64,000 nt of DNA from an uncultured archaeon. Its GTDB lineage: Archaea > Halobacteriota > Methanosarcinia > Methanosarcinales > Methanoperedenaceae. The stretch is from contig CABMIB010000083.1 of assembly GCA_902386135.1 (NCBI GenBank), forward strand, positions 43,361 to 107,360, in the 5' to 3' direction. The notes beneath the pieces were generated by a model, which had not been told where the DNA came from, ran no database searches, and saw only the letters and a program-made list of their open reading frames with translations. The position numbers were made by a program, and so were the translations under genes. Positions 36,828-45,641 of this stretch are shown here, in pieces (position 1 is the stretch's first letter; every line of letters starts with the position of its first letter).

Positions 36828-38258
36828 TCACCTTAACCAGCCGCGCCTGTAAAAGGCATATGCTGCCAGGAGCATGATAGATAACTCAAGAAAGAATACC
36901 TCAGAGATCCTGACCGGATAAGGGCTATCGATCAGGTTCACTCCGAAGAGCCCGCTGATAATCGAGGGTATAAGCCCAAGGCTAGTAATCACTGCAAGGA
37001 TTCTCATGACCTTGTTCAGCCCGACCGATACTGTATTTATATGAAGATCTATCAATGAGATCAAGTTGTCCCTGACATTTTCCGATGTTTCAAACAGGTA
37101 GGTTGATTCATCATATAGAATGCCAAAGAGGGGAAGATAGCTCTCTTTCAAACCCCCGGCTGGTATCTTACTGCTTCTTACGGCTTTAAGCACCTGCGTA
37201 AAATGCCAGAGATTGCTGTGGATTATCTGGATATCTTTCTTGAAGTAGAACGTATCCCCAAGAAATGAAGGACGCGCCAGGCCTGCAGGAAGTTCCTCCA
37301 TTGCGATCACCCTTTGCTCAAAAAGCCGCACAATCTCATCATAGTCTGTGATTTTCCTCCTGAAAATTGAGTACAGAATGCTGACTATAAACTCCTCTTT
37401 TTCCATAACAGGGCCGTCGCTTATCACCTGATCAAATATCTCACTTTTATCTGCAGAAATTGTGGCGATGTAGTTATCGGCGAGGATGATCAGCATATTA
37501 TTTCTGGAGATATCTATATCCCTGATACCTGTACCCTCTGACCGCAGCTTCATATCCCTGATGAATATCGAGGTAAAGTCAGAAAAGAAGTCGATTTTGG
37601 GATAGGATTCCTTGATGATTTTACTCGTTAGTAAAACCCCGGGGATTTTGAGGACATCGCTGATGAAACCAATATCCACCTCTGAGACATCCTGTAAATC
37701 GATCCAGTTGTACCCGGAAGTGGCAAGGAGGCTGAAGATGTCTTCCTTCAATGCGCCTTTTTTGATTTTGCCGTCTGTAAGCATGTTGATTTTCATCCGT
37801 GAGACAGACGGCATGGCTCTCTCGATTGGTTTTACCGGGACTGCCCGTTTGACCGTTCTACCGGCTACAGCAAATATCCTGGTTACCCTGAGCAGTCTTA
37901 GCATGGGGGATGTCCTGCCGATATCCGCAAATGGAATCCGCGGAAGGAAGATGACTAAAGATATGGCAACGATGAGGAGATCGAGGACATGCCATGGGTT
38001 TGTGGCATATGCTCTCCTCGAATCTGCCACGTACAGCTTTAAGAAGTACTCAAGCGCGAAGATTACAATAATAACATAGCTCACAGCCCTGAATAAGACC
38101 AGCATGAAGTGTGAAAATTTAAATAAAAAAGGTAAGAATATTACCGGGATCAACAGCAAAGCAAGTACAATCATCAGATTGTCTGTGAATATCTGATATA
38201 CAGTGCCTCTCAATCTATAGCGCAGCGGCAGTTCTTTCCCTGTGGATTGCGACCGCAT
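36828..38258 (-). CDS. voltage-sensor domain fused to a CorA-like divalent-cation transporter
   Basis: 476 residues. Residues 20-140 look like an S1-S4 voltage sensor: an acidic residue in S2 (Glu70, FALEYFLKLYV), Asp93 in S3 (WHVLDLLIVAIS), and S4 arginines at 121, 124, 127 and 134 (LRLLRVTRIFAVAGR). Residues about 165-400 are the CorA alpha/beta and long-helix region (YNWIDLQDVSEVDIGFISDVLKIPG). The end has two helices with the pore motif changed from GMN to GVN (439-441, ISGLFGVN). CorA moves Mg2+, Co2+ or similar ions. No pore helices follow S4, so the sensor is attached to CorA rather than to a K+/Na+ pore. Confidence 0.75.
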   Translation of the reverse strand: MRSQSTGKELPLRYRLRGTVYQIFTDNLMIVLALLLIPVIFLPFLFKFSHFMLVLFRAVSYVIIVIFALEYFLKLYVADSRRAYATNPWHVLDLLIVAISLVIFLPRIPFADIGRTSPMLRLLRVTRIFAVAGRTVKRAVPVKPIERAMPSVSRMKINMLTDGKIKKGALKEDIFSLLATSGYNWIDLQDVSEVDIGFISDVLKIPGVLLTSKIIKESYPKIDFFSDFTSIFIRDMKLRSEGTGIRDIDISRNNMLIILADNYIATISADKSEIFDQVISDGPVMEKEEFIVSILYSIFRRKITDYDEIVRLFEQRVIAMEELPAGLARPSFLGDTFYFKKDIQIIHSNLWHFTQVLKAVRSSKIPAGGLKESYLPLFGILYDESTYLFETSENVRDNLISLIDLHINTVSVGLNKVMRILAVITSLGLIPSIISGLFGVNLIDSPYPVRISEVFFLELSIMLLAAYAFYRRGWLR

Positions 38259-38351
38259 ATAACTGTCTTAATCAGTGCTCTGAGGGGAAATATCCTTGGA
38301 TTTGATTTTCTATTGGTTATTGGATAATTTTTTCAGATGCTGTTGACCGGT

Positions 38352-39275
38352 TCACTCAATCCACTTGTTTTCATCCCATATCTTTCTGGCTTTTTTCCTT
38401 ATGATCAGCTCTCCGATCGCTCCGGAAATTATGGGGACCGGCGGTACCAGATATAACGCAGCCCCGAATAATCCTATGATCTTATTGCGTTTTTTAATCC
38501 TGTGTATCCTTGTATGGAGTACATCATCCTGTACAATTCTCCCACGGAGCGATCTATAGGCAGCTTTGCCTATTTCCATCGCCGTTCCATTGCTCCAGCG
38601 AATGCAGGCTGCAAGAGATGTTGTCTTCCCACCAAAAAATGTCTCTTTTCGAAGTATTGACCTTCTGAGGTCGTCCACCGTACTTCCTGAAAAAGTCGTA
38701 TACGCGTTGCCGACCATTTCGACAGAATGGGCATCGCTTCCACCCATGCTGGCTTTCCCGTTTGTCACACTTTTTCTTAAGGCGAGTCTGTTCGAGTAGG
38801 GGTCGCGATGTATAGCGTTGAAGACCTCGATACCATCCAGATCAAGATGCTGTACTTTGAGTCCAAGGCATGAGCAGTGGGGACTGAACGGATGGGGCGC
38901 TATAGCCATCCCGCCCTGCTCATGGATACTTTCTACAGTTTCCTGCGCATCAAGCCCGGGCTCAATCCTTTCCTGAAGAAAAAGGCCTATCATTTCACCT
39001 TCAGCAGTAGAAACCTCTTCCCCGATAACAACTTCAATCCCTGATAAACCTGCTGCGTATTTTTGCGCTTTAAGTGCACCGGCTATGGAATTATGGTCTG
39101 TAATGCATAAAACATCGAGTCCTTTTCGTATTGCAGCTTTGACAACCATATCCGGCTCGGATATAGAGTCCGGAAACTGGACAAGTGAATATCTGGTAAA
39201 TCCGGAATATTTGGTATGGACGTGTATATCAGCTTTTTTGCAATTTTCCGACTGAAAGTCAATACTATTTTCCAA
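38352..39275 (-). CDS. PHP-domain metal-dependent phosphoesterase
   Basis: 307 residues. PHP metal ligands are visible: ADIHVHTKYS (about residue 16), CITDHNSIAGA, VVIGEEVSTAEGEMIG, APHPFSPHCS and GGSDAHSVEMVG. Stand-alone PHP proteins of this size include histidinol phosphatases and nucleotide or 3',5'-bisphosphate phosphatases. A C-terminal hydrophobic stretch (IIGLFGAALYLVPPVPIISGAIGELII) suggests membrane attachment, which is unusual for the family. It starts at TTG with GGAAGG upstream. Confidence 0.8.
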   Translation of the reverse strand: MENSIDFQSENCKKADIHVHTKYSGFTRYSLVQFPDSISEPDMVVKAAIRKGLDVLCITDHNSIAGALKAQKYAAGLSGIEVVIGEEVSTAEGEMIGLFLQERIEPGLDAQETVESIHEQGGMAIAPHPFSPHCSCLGLKVQHLDLDGIEVFNAIHRDPYSNRLALRKSVTNGKASMGGSDAHSVEMVGNAYTTFSGSTVDDLRRSILRKETFFGGKTTSLAACIRWSNGTAMEIGKAAYRSLRGRIVQDDVLHTRIHRIKKRNKIIGLFGAALYLVPPVPIISGAIGELIIRKKARKIWDENKWIE

Positions 39276-39450
39276 TCAGGTCAACCTTCCTCTTAAACTG
39301 GGCAAACCCAGGTTTATTATAGATACTTTCTTTCTATTATATACGGCTCAACAAAGGCAGCCAATCAAAATGCAGTAAATACAGCAATTGTTGATAGGTT
39401 TGCTATAAATGTTTTTAGTAAAGAATTGTTTATTGTTACAGATTAACCTC

Positions 39451-40704
39451 CTACTGCTCAAACCGCAGGGCATCCACCGGGTTCATCTTTGCCGCCTGTC
39501 TGGCAGGCACGACGCCTGAGACCACACCCACGAATATGGAGAACGCAAGTGCAAAGATAAGAAGCTCGGGTGTAACAACAGCACTCATCGTCCCGCCCGG
39601 TCCTATTGCCCGCAGGCCAACTGCGGATACTATGACAGATACAAGTATGCCAAAAGTTATTCCTATTATTCCCCCGAAAAGCCCGAATAATCCGGATTCT
39701 ATGAGGAAAAGTTTCATTACTTCGCTATCTGTAGCCCCAAGAGCTTTGAGCAATCCTATCTGTCTTGTACGTTCCATGACCGACATGAACATGGTATTCG
39801 CTATGCCAACAGCACCGACAAGAAGCGAGACTGCCGCAATCGCAGCCAGGAACAGTGATATTGTCTGGACAACGCTGGTTATCTGCTGCTGTATTGTCGC
39901 GAACGCTGTGACCGTAAAATCCTGGGTTCTCGGATTGACGTGCCTTTCCGGCATAAGTTTTTGTACAATATCCGTAGTTATATTATTCACCAGCGACACA
40001 TCGGCTACCTTTACCAGGATTGAAGTAAATGTGTTTCTGGATACGTTCGTAGTTATCACATCCCGGGCATAATCTGCGGGCATATAAACTGCATTATCGC
40101 CTCCCCCTCCCCCAAAACCTCCTCCCGACTGGACAAAGATCCCCACGACTTTGAAGCTCTTTCCTCCTATGGTCACAGGTCTGTTCAGCGTAATCGGCTG
40201 TAGAAAAGTTTCATGGGCTAAAGAATAGCCAATGACCACGGCGTTCGAATCACCCGGCTGGAGGTATCTGCCTGCTTCAAGCTGCGTTGTGATCATGGAA
40301 CGCCACGTCGCGGTATCAACGCCGCTTATGGATACTGAGGTCTTCTCCGTGCCCAGAACCATATCCGACCTGCCCGAAACCATACCGTTTACATACAGCA
40401 CTCCGGGCACCTGTTTGATTGCGTTCAGGTCCCTGTCTGTGAGATTAATGCCGGCAGCACCGCCTCCGCCCCCTCTGGGTCCTTCAAATCCCTGCGCCCG
40501 TGAAAAACCGGGGGTAACGGTAATCAGATCAGCTCCAAGGCTGCCAAGGCGTGACTGCACGCTCTCCTGCATACCCTGACCTATGGAGATTATAGCCACG
40601 ACCGCAGCTACACCGATTACGATACCTATTATAGTGAGCCAGCTTCGCATCTTGCTTTTCTTTACATGGCTCAGGGATAGCCTGAAAATATCGAATGCCT
40701 TCAT
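39451..40704 (-). CDS. MacB/FtsX-type ABC transporter permease (copy A)
   Basis: 417 residues, the same length as the gene at 32880 and closely similar throughout (identical SWLTIIGIVIGVAAVVAIIS start and FtsX segment MERTRQIGLLKALGATDSEVMKLF). Most differences lie in the Gly-rich loop (FEGPRGGGGGAAG) and the extracytoplasmic domain. It forms the membrane part of the complex with the two genes upstream; its ATG overlaps the preceding stop by four bases. Confidence 0.9.
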   Translation of the reverse strand: MKAFDIFRLSLSHVKKSKMRSWLTIIGIVIGVAAVVAIISIGQGMQESVQSRLGSLGADLITVTPGFSRAQGFEGPRGGGGGAAGINLTDRDLNAIKQVPGVLYVNGMVSGRSDMVLGTEKTSVSISGVDTATWRSMITTQLEAGRYLQPGDSNAVVIGYSLAHETFLQPITLNRPVTIGGKSFKVVGIFVQSGGGFGGGGGDNAVYMPADYARDVITTNVSRNTFTSILVKVADVSLVNNITTDIVQKLMPERHVNPRTQDFTVTAFATIQQQITSVVQTISLFLAAIAAVSLLVGAVGIANTMFMSVMERTRQIGLLKALGATDSEVMKLFLIESGLFGLFGGIIGITFGILVSVIVSAVGLRAIGPGGTMSAVVTPELLIFALAFSIFVGVVSGVVPARQAAKMNPVDALRFEQ

Positions 40705-41924
40705 TTATTCCCTTTAAGTTGATGGTAATATGAGGTTATTTTTTTCCGCTGCCAGTAGACTGCCACTACGATAATAATCGCCAGTACCCAGGGTATATAT
40801 TGTGTGCTTCCTGACGCTCTGCGCCCGGCCCCTGTTTGGGTTGCTGAGGATAATTCCACGGCAAGAGACTTTGTAACCGTGTGCCTTTGTCCACTGGTAT
40901 CTGTGTATTGAATGTCTACATCAAGATTGTTGCTGCCTCCCGGGACTTTTGATAGCTGGAATATTGCAGAGGTATAATCACCCGGGTTCAAATTCCCAAG
41001 CACAGAAGAACTGCTTCCTGTTAAAATGAAATCCTTCTGGCGCGGCACGCTGACCGTCACCGCACCGGCGGAGTTTACTCCCACGTTTGCAACGTTAAGC
41101 GAGAATGAGCCCATGGTCTCCTGGTAACTTATCTCAAAATCAGTAGTCCCGGCGACAACCAGTCCGACATAGTTATTGGATGAGTAATTATTCTCCCCTG
41201 TGATTTTTACGGGCAGGTTATATACGCCGGGATGCGCTGCAATATCTACCGCCAGGTCAAATGTGATATCGGCCTCATTGCCTGCCTTCAGGTTACCGAG
41301 GGAGAACTGCGTTCCTCCGCCAAGGATAGAGAACGCCGGGTTCGAATTTGTTGCGAGGTTTATTTCAGCTACAGCGTTCTGTACAGTACCTGTACCTGTA
41401 TTTTTAAACTGCAGCGTCACCTTGTTAATGCTCATCGGTGCTACGGTGCCAAGCGTTGAATTAAGCAGCACTATTAAGGGCTTGCCTTTAATCGTTAAAA
41501 TCTGGTCTTTGAGCTCGGTAGTTACCGGGGTCGCCTGAGTAGAGCCGCTTGTTTGTTGGCCCTTATATGTGATATAAACATTGAAATAATAATCTCCTTC
41601 TACGGCATCAGGATTTACATTGATCCTGAACTTTGCCGTTCTCTGGTCGCCCCAGTTATTTATAGTTCCCAGGGAATATACGCTATTAAGTAAAGTCACG
41701 GCATTTGCCGAAGCAGTATCTTTAGGCTCAAGCCTGACCGATACATCCTCCATGAACGCGCCAAATCCCATATTCTGTATCGGCACATAGACGTAGGTCG
41801 TAGCCCCCGGATAAACAGGTGCGTTTTCGGTCACAAGACTATTCGAGGCTGCAGATGCAGACTGTGCAAGCAGCAGCGCAGATACGACTGCAAAAATCAC
41901 ATAAATTATATTTAACTGTTTCAT
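40701..41924 (-). CDS. membrane-anchored surface protein with S-layer/NEW3-like beta domains (copy A)
   Basis: 407 residues, parallel to the gene at 34130: signal peptide (LLAQSASAASN), repeated beta domains (VYPGATTYVYVPIQNMGFG, PMSINKVTLQFKNTGTG), C-terminal helix (YIPWVLAIIIVVAVYWQ) and basic tail. Its four-base overlaps with both neighbours indicate coupled translation in the ABC operon. Divergence from copy B is scattered, suggesting an older duplication than that of the S-layer domains. Confidence 0.82.
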   Translation of the reverse strand: MKQLNIIYVIFAVVSALLLAQSASAASNSLVTENAPVYPGATTYVYVPIQNMGFGAFMEDVSVRLEPKDTASANAVTLLNSVYSLGTINNWGDQRTAKFRINVNPDAVEGDYYFNVYITYKGQQTSGSTQATPVTTELKDQILTIKGKPLIVLLNSTLGTVAPMSINKVTLQFKNTGTGTVQNAVAEINLATNSNPAFSILGGGTQFSLGNLKAGNEADITFDLAVDIAAHPGVYNLPVKITGENNYSSNNYVGLVVAGTTDFEISYQETMGSFSLNVANVGVNSAGAVTVSVPRQKDFILTGSSSSVLGNLNPGDYTSAIFQLSKVPGGSNNLDVDIQYTDTSGQRHTVTKSLAVELSSATQTGAGRRASGSTQYIPWVLAIIIVVAVYWQRKKITSYYHQLKGNK

Positions 41925-42598
41925 GTTTTACCTACTATTTTTCCATCCAGCATTTTCACAACTCTTCCTGCATATTCTGCAATTCTCATGTCATGCGTTA
42001 TCATAACTATAGTCAATCCTTCGCTGTTCAGGCGTTTAAAGACCTCCATTACTTCGCCTCCCGCTTTTGTATCAAGGTTCCCCGTAGGCTCATCGGCCAG
42101 GAGAATAGAAGGGCCTGTGGATAGCGCCCTTGCTACTGCCACCCTCTGCTGCTGTCCGCCAGATAACTGGGCAGGAAAATGAGCCCCGCGTTCGGCTAAC
42201 CCGACAGTATCCAGCAGTTTTTTTGAAGCCTCCTCGATATCTCTCTCGGGGAATTCATGGATCCTCATCGGGAGCTGGATATTCTCAAGTGCTGTGAGCG
42301 TAGGATAGAGATTAAAGGTCTGGAATATGAACCCGATCTTTTTACCTCTGATACGTGCAAGCTCATTGGCGCCAAACTCCGATATATCCCTGCCTTCAAG
42401 CAGGACCTTTCCTCTTGTGGGCTTGTCCAGGCAGCCTATCATATTCAGCATTGTTGACTTGCCGCATCCGCTGGGCCCTGTTATTGCCACGAACTCACTT
42501 GCTTTGATGGTCAGGTCCACTCCGCCGAGCGCAGGCACGTCAAAATCACCCATGCGATAAATTTTCCAGACGCCCTGCAGCTCCATTTTAGTATCCAT
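41921..42598 (-). CDS. ABC transporter ATP-binding protein, MacB/LolD type (copy A)
   Basis: 225 residues from ATG 42598, which has AGGTGA five bases upstream; a frame extension to 42613 would run into the preceding gene. Walker A GPSGCGKST, signature LSGGQQQRVAVARAL and Walker B ILLADEPTGNLD are intact. Near-identical to the copy at 35347. Powers the adjacent permease. Confidence 0.9.
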   Translation of the reverse strand: MDTKMELQGVWKIYRMGDFDVPALGGVDLTIKASEFVAITGPSGCGKSTMLNMIGCLDKPTRGKVLLEGRDISEFGANELARIRGKKIGFIFQTFNLYPTLTALENIQLPMRIHEFPERDIEEASKKLLDTVGLAERGAHFPAQLSGGQQQRVAVARALSTGPSILLADEPTGNLDTKAGGEVMEVFKRLNSEGLTIVMITHDMRIAEYAGRVVKMLDGKIVGKT

Positions 42599-42602
42599 CG
42601 TA

Positions 42603-43001
42603 TCACCTGTCAAATAAACGTTGATGGCTCCAGAACCTGGGTTTTTGATCCCGGTACTCTGTCATCCATCCGCTGGATTCCACCCAGCTCTTTTCCACCA
42701 CGCTGCCCGTATCCATATCAACAAGAGCAGTTAAGGTTGTATTCCCCTGGGTAAGAACAACACGAACGACTTTTTTATCCCCGTTCGCTGTAGGTATTAT
42801 CCTGCCGCGTTCCTGGACAGTAACGTTATAATTGTTACCCTGTATTTCATCTTTCAACCCATCCCGGGCTGCGTTTATCGCGAAAGTCTTCTGCTGCTCG
42901 TTAAGTGTGAATCCATGCTCCTCTATATCGGCAAACCTGAGCCCGACTGCAACAGCCAGCAGGCAGATCATGACCAGTGCCAATGCTTTCCAAAGGTTCA
43001 T
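42603..43001 (-). CDS. small secreted or anchored protein opening the ABC operon (copy A)
   Basis: 132 residues with an N-terminal hydrophobic helix (LWKALALVMICLLAVAVGL) that is a signal anchor, then a soluble domain resembling PepSY/YkuD-like small beta folds (GNNYNVTVQERGRIIPTANGDKKVVRVVLTQGNTTLTALVDMDTGSVVEKSW). It ends just before the ATPase ATG. Its counterpart in copy B is a pseudogene, so it is apparently dispensable for one transporter. Function unknown. Confidence 0.75.
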   Translation of the reverse strand: MNLWKALALVMICLLAVAVGLRFADIEEHGFTLNEQQKTFAINAARDGLKDEIQGNNYNVTVQERGRIIPTANGDKKVVRVVLTQGNTTLTALVDMDTGSVVEKSWVESSGWMTEYRDQKPRFWSHQRLFDR

Positions 43002-43176
43002 AGTTAGTTACTGGATGAAAGACCATATAAGAATTGCCTGAAATTCCCCCTGAAAGCAGTTCTAAAAAAATGAAATCATGCCCGGGCTGACATTTTTGTC
43101 GGGTGAAAAACTATTAAAGCCATGAAGATTGTTATTTTAATTGATCTTAGATTTTGAAAAGGGGAGGTACCTATAC

Positions 43177-43815
43177 ATGAAAAGATTTTATAATAAAACG
43201 ATATATGAAACCTTGAAGGAAATAGTTGCTCCGGAACATACGGCACTTGTTGTATGGGATGTCCAGAATGCCCTTGTTAACAACATCTTCAATAAAGAAG
43301 GGCTCCTTAAAAATTTAAAAGACATCATACAAGCAGCAAGGGAAAAAGAAATTTCTATTATTTATACAAAGATCACGCCACTACCGCCGGATTACAATTC
43401 ATCCTGGTCAGTCTATATGATGATGAAAAGGTACGGCGTTGATGATCCGGCCAGACTGCCGCAATTTATGAGACCCGGAACCACTGATGCCGATATTGCC
43501 TCAGATGTTGCTCCTTCGGATAAGGACGTTGTTATCAAAAAACATACTGCAAGCATATTCATAGGTACGCATGTTGAGTATATGCTCAGGAACAAGGGTA
43601 TAGATACTATTGTTTTCACCGGCATAGCTACGGAATTGGGTGTTTCTTCAAGCGCAAGGGATGCTTCGAACAGGGGCTTTTATCCTGTTGTTGTAAAAGA
43701 CTGCGTATCATCCATGGATAAGGAAATGCATGAGGCAAGTTTAAAGGTACTGTCAAGATTATGCATTGTTGTACCCTGCGCTGAAATCATAAAAGAATGG
43801 AAAGGTGATCGATGA
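43177..43815 (+). CDS. isochorismatase-family cysteine hydrolase
   Basis: 212 residues from the ATG at 43177, eight bases after GGGGAGG; an upstream TTG at 43141 adds 12 residues without a ribosome site. Triad: Asp in [12 protein letters not shown], Lys in [10 protein letters not shown], and in the third motif [17 protein letters not shown] the usual Cys position reads Glu-Leu-Gly-Val. The nucleophile is thus not in its standard place and the enzyme may be inactive or different. The 3' end overlaps the convergent phosphopantothenate synthetase gene by 29 bp. Confidence 0.75.
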   Translation: MKRFYNKTIYETLKEIVAPEHTALVVWDVQNALVNNIFNKEGLLKNLKDIIQAAREKEISIIYTKITPLPPDYNSSWSVYMMMKRYGVDDPARLPQFMRPGTTDADIASDVAPSDKDVVIKKHTASIFIGTHVEYMLRNKGIDTIVFTGIATELGVSSSARDASNRGFYPVVVKDCVSSMDKEMHEASLKVLSRLCIVVPCAEIIKEWKGDR

Positions 43816-44527
43816 TTTCCTGTATTGATCCGTTTAAGTTTTTCTTATTATCAAACTCATTAACCAGCCTTTGAAGCTCATCGTCATTTAAGCTTTTAAG
43901 CTCCTCTGCGGCTCTTGAAATATTCGAAACCGCGCGCGTAATATTGTCCACGATTGTCACATGGGCACACTGTGCAGTCCTTGAAAGCGGGTTAAGGTCT
44001 ATTGCGATCACTATTTTCCCCATATCCACAAGTGCTTTGCAACGATCGCCGTCCTCAAGCGGGACAAGTACAACATCCGCGCTGAAGATGCCGTTGATAT
44101 CCACCTTCGCCCTCTCATGCTCTAAACCGGGTATCAGCCCGTCGCTTTTTGTGTACATCCTCTTTGCACCAAGAGAGCGCAGGTGCTCGATTATTTTGTC
44201 CACCCTCTCCTGCGTCCTGTGGAATAGATTGACCTCAAGAGGAGCATTAACAGCATCGCTTAACCTGATGAGCTCTTCAGAGACAAGCGCCGCAGCATTC
44301 CCGTTGACAGAGATGACAGGCTTTTTTGCATGAAGTAATACTGCGGCAGCCGTCTTCTCAGCCTGCAAGGCACTCTTTGAGGTTTTTTCCCCGAGCAGGT
44401 AATCGAATGCCTCGCCGCGCCCCTGGGCTATCAGCCCGTGTATGCTTGTTATCCCCTTCTCTACGCCTCCAACTATTTTCTCGCGTGTCATCAGGGACTC
44501 ATATCTGGGATGGCTCTTCGGGATCAT
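43787..44527 (-). CDS. 4-phosphopantoate--beta-alanine ligase (archaeal phosphopantothenate synthetase)
   Basis: 246 residues matching the archaea-specific family COG1701/DUF137: MIPKSHPRYESLMTREKIVGGVEKGITSIHGLIAQGRGEAFDYLLGEKT, then NLFHRTQERVDKI and VDINGIFSADVVLVPLEDGDRCKAL. It joins phosphopantoate to beta-alanine, replacing bacterial PanC/CoaA. Its ATG overlaps the pantoate kinase stop by four bases, so both CoA enzymes are made together. Confidence 0.92.
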   Translation of the reverse strand: MIPKSHPRYESLMTREKIVGGVEKGITSIHGLIAQGRGEAFDYLLGEKTSKSALQAEKTAAAVLLHAKKPVISVNGNAAALVSEELIRLSDAVNAPLEVNLFHRTQERVDKIIEHLRSLGAKRMYTKSDGLIPGLEHERAKVDINGIFSADVVLVPLEDGDRCKALVDMGKIVIAIDLNPLSRTAQCAHVTIVDNITRAVSNISRAAEELKSLNDDELQRLVNEFDNKKNLNGSIQEIIDHLSILL

Positions 44528-45372
44528 AACAGGTGTGCTCCGGCGCTGCTTATATTGCTCTCACGGGCATCCCCGAATTCCAGGAGCGCCCCGTTATCAT
44601 TTATAGCAAATACCGTATCTCCCAGCATCGTCTGGCTTGCAATCCCGCCCATTGCTTCCACAGCCTCTATGGCATCCTTTACTTTCGGGCTCATAAGCTC
44701 TATCTCCTTTGCAAATGCGCAGGATTGGCGGAAAAAATTAGTGAGTGTGGGTTTTTTGAGGAGTTCTTTAAGCCTGGATTTCCCGGCTTTGTTGATGCTT
44801 CTTTTTTTCAGGTCGTCGGTCAGGACTGATTTTGTGGATAATCCCCCGAAGCTTACCCAGGAAACCGGCATATTCCTGCATGGTATCCTGTCGATTATCC
44901 CGATAGGCGGAATTCCTGCTTTTGTCCTGATATCGATGCCCCCGCATGTCTGCCCTGCAACATCCCCGAGCCCCGTCCTGTTAGTGACCTCTGCCGTATG
45001 CGCAGCCAGCGCCAGTTCATTAAAGGTAAGGTTCAGGGAAAGCTCATCATTTAATGCAAGCACAGTGCTCAGCGCCCCGGCGCCGCTTGCCCCGAATCCC
45101 GCGCCGACGGGTATATCAAGTTCGGTCTCCACAAGTACGGGCCGCGAAGTGAGAAGCCTTATGGCAAAGAGGGTTGTGGGGGCTTCGGTGACTGCATCGT
45201 TTATTTTTATCGTGGTTTCTTCCGCAGCACGTACTCTCGTGACAGCGCCGTCCTCAAGACATATGCCGCACCCCATCGAACCTGAGAGTCGGGGTTCTTC
45301 CTTTATGTCGATCACGAAAATACCTGAGATATGCGCCGGGGCGAATGCCCGGGCGAAAATTTGCTGTTCCAT
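44524..45372 (-). CDS. pantoate kinase (GHMP family)
   Basis: 282 residues from ATG 45372 (GGAAG five bases before; six extra codons are possible upstream). The GHMP fold is clear: FAPAHISGIFVID, the phosphate loop DIPVGAGFGASGAGALSTVLAL, and a C-terminal IASQTMLGDTVFAI. It phosphorylates pantoate as the first step of the archaeal CoA route and is coupled to the ligase gene by ATGA. Confidence 0.92.
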   Translation of the reverse strand: MEQQIFARAFAPAHISGIFVIDIKEEPRLSGSMGCGICLEDGAVTRVRAAEETTIKINDAVTEAPTTLFAIRLLTSRPVLVETELDIPVGAGFGASGAGALSTVLALNDELSLNLTFNELALAAHTAEVTNRTGLGDVAGQTCGGIDIRTKAGIPPIGIIDRIPCRNMPVSWVSFGGLSTKSVLTDDLKKRSINKAGKSRLKELLKKPTLTNFFRQSCAFAKEIELMSPKVKDAIEAVEAMGGIASQTMLGDTVFAINDNGALLEFGDARESNISSAGAHLL

Positions 45373-45428
45373 TATACTTCCAGTATTCATTTCGTGTTAG
45401 ATAAGCTAAACGTTATCGCCAGCACGTC

Positions 45429-45611
45429 TAATGTTAGTGTCCATTGACTTGTTGGGGCAGTTTGTGCATCTCACCGCAAAGAGCGCAAAGATTATTGCAG
45501 CTACACTTTGCGCTCTTTGCGTCCTTTGCGGTGATTTAAATTAAATCCATTTAAGTATGAGCCACAAAAGATTACAGGACATTAAGTTTAATGTTAATGT
45601 CCGGGGACTTG
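45429..45611. repeat. direct repeat of ~23 bp flanking a CGCAAAG palindrome (copy 2)
   Basis: The motif TAATGTTAGTGTCC-(N3)-GACTTG at about 45429-45451 recurs as TAATGTTAATGTCC-(N3)-GACTTG at about 45589-45611. Between them, 45472-45534 is an imperfect inverted repeat made of CACCGCAAAG and GCGCAAAG units, related to 19937-20012. The 250-bp gap holds no gene. It may be a small mobile or extragenic repeat with its flanking duplication. Confidence 0.5.
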
Positions 45612-45641
45612 AATTCACAAAGAAAAGGATGCAACTACAGA

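Noticed and set aside
44438..45400. 320-codon plus-strand frame opposite pantoate kinase
   Set aside because: The minus strand carries a full GHMP kinase with coupled partner; the plus frame lacks any motif or ribosome site.
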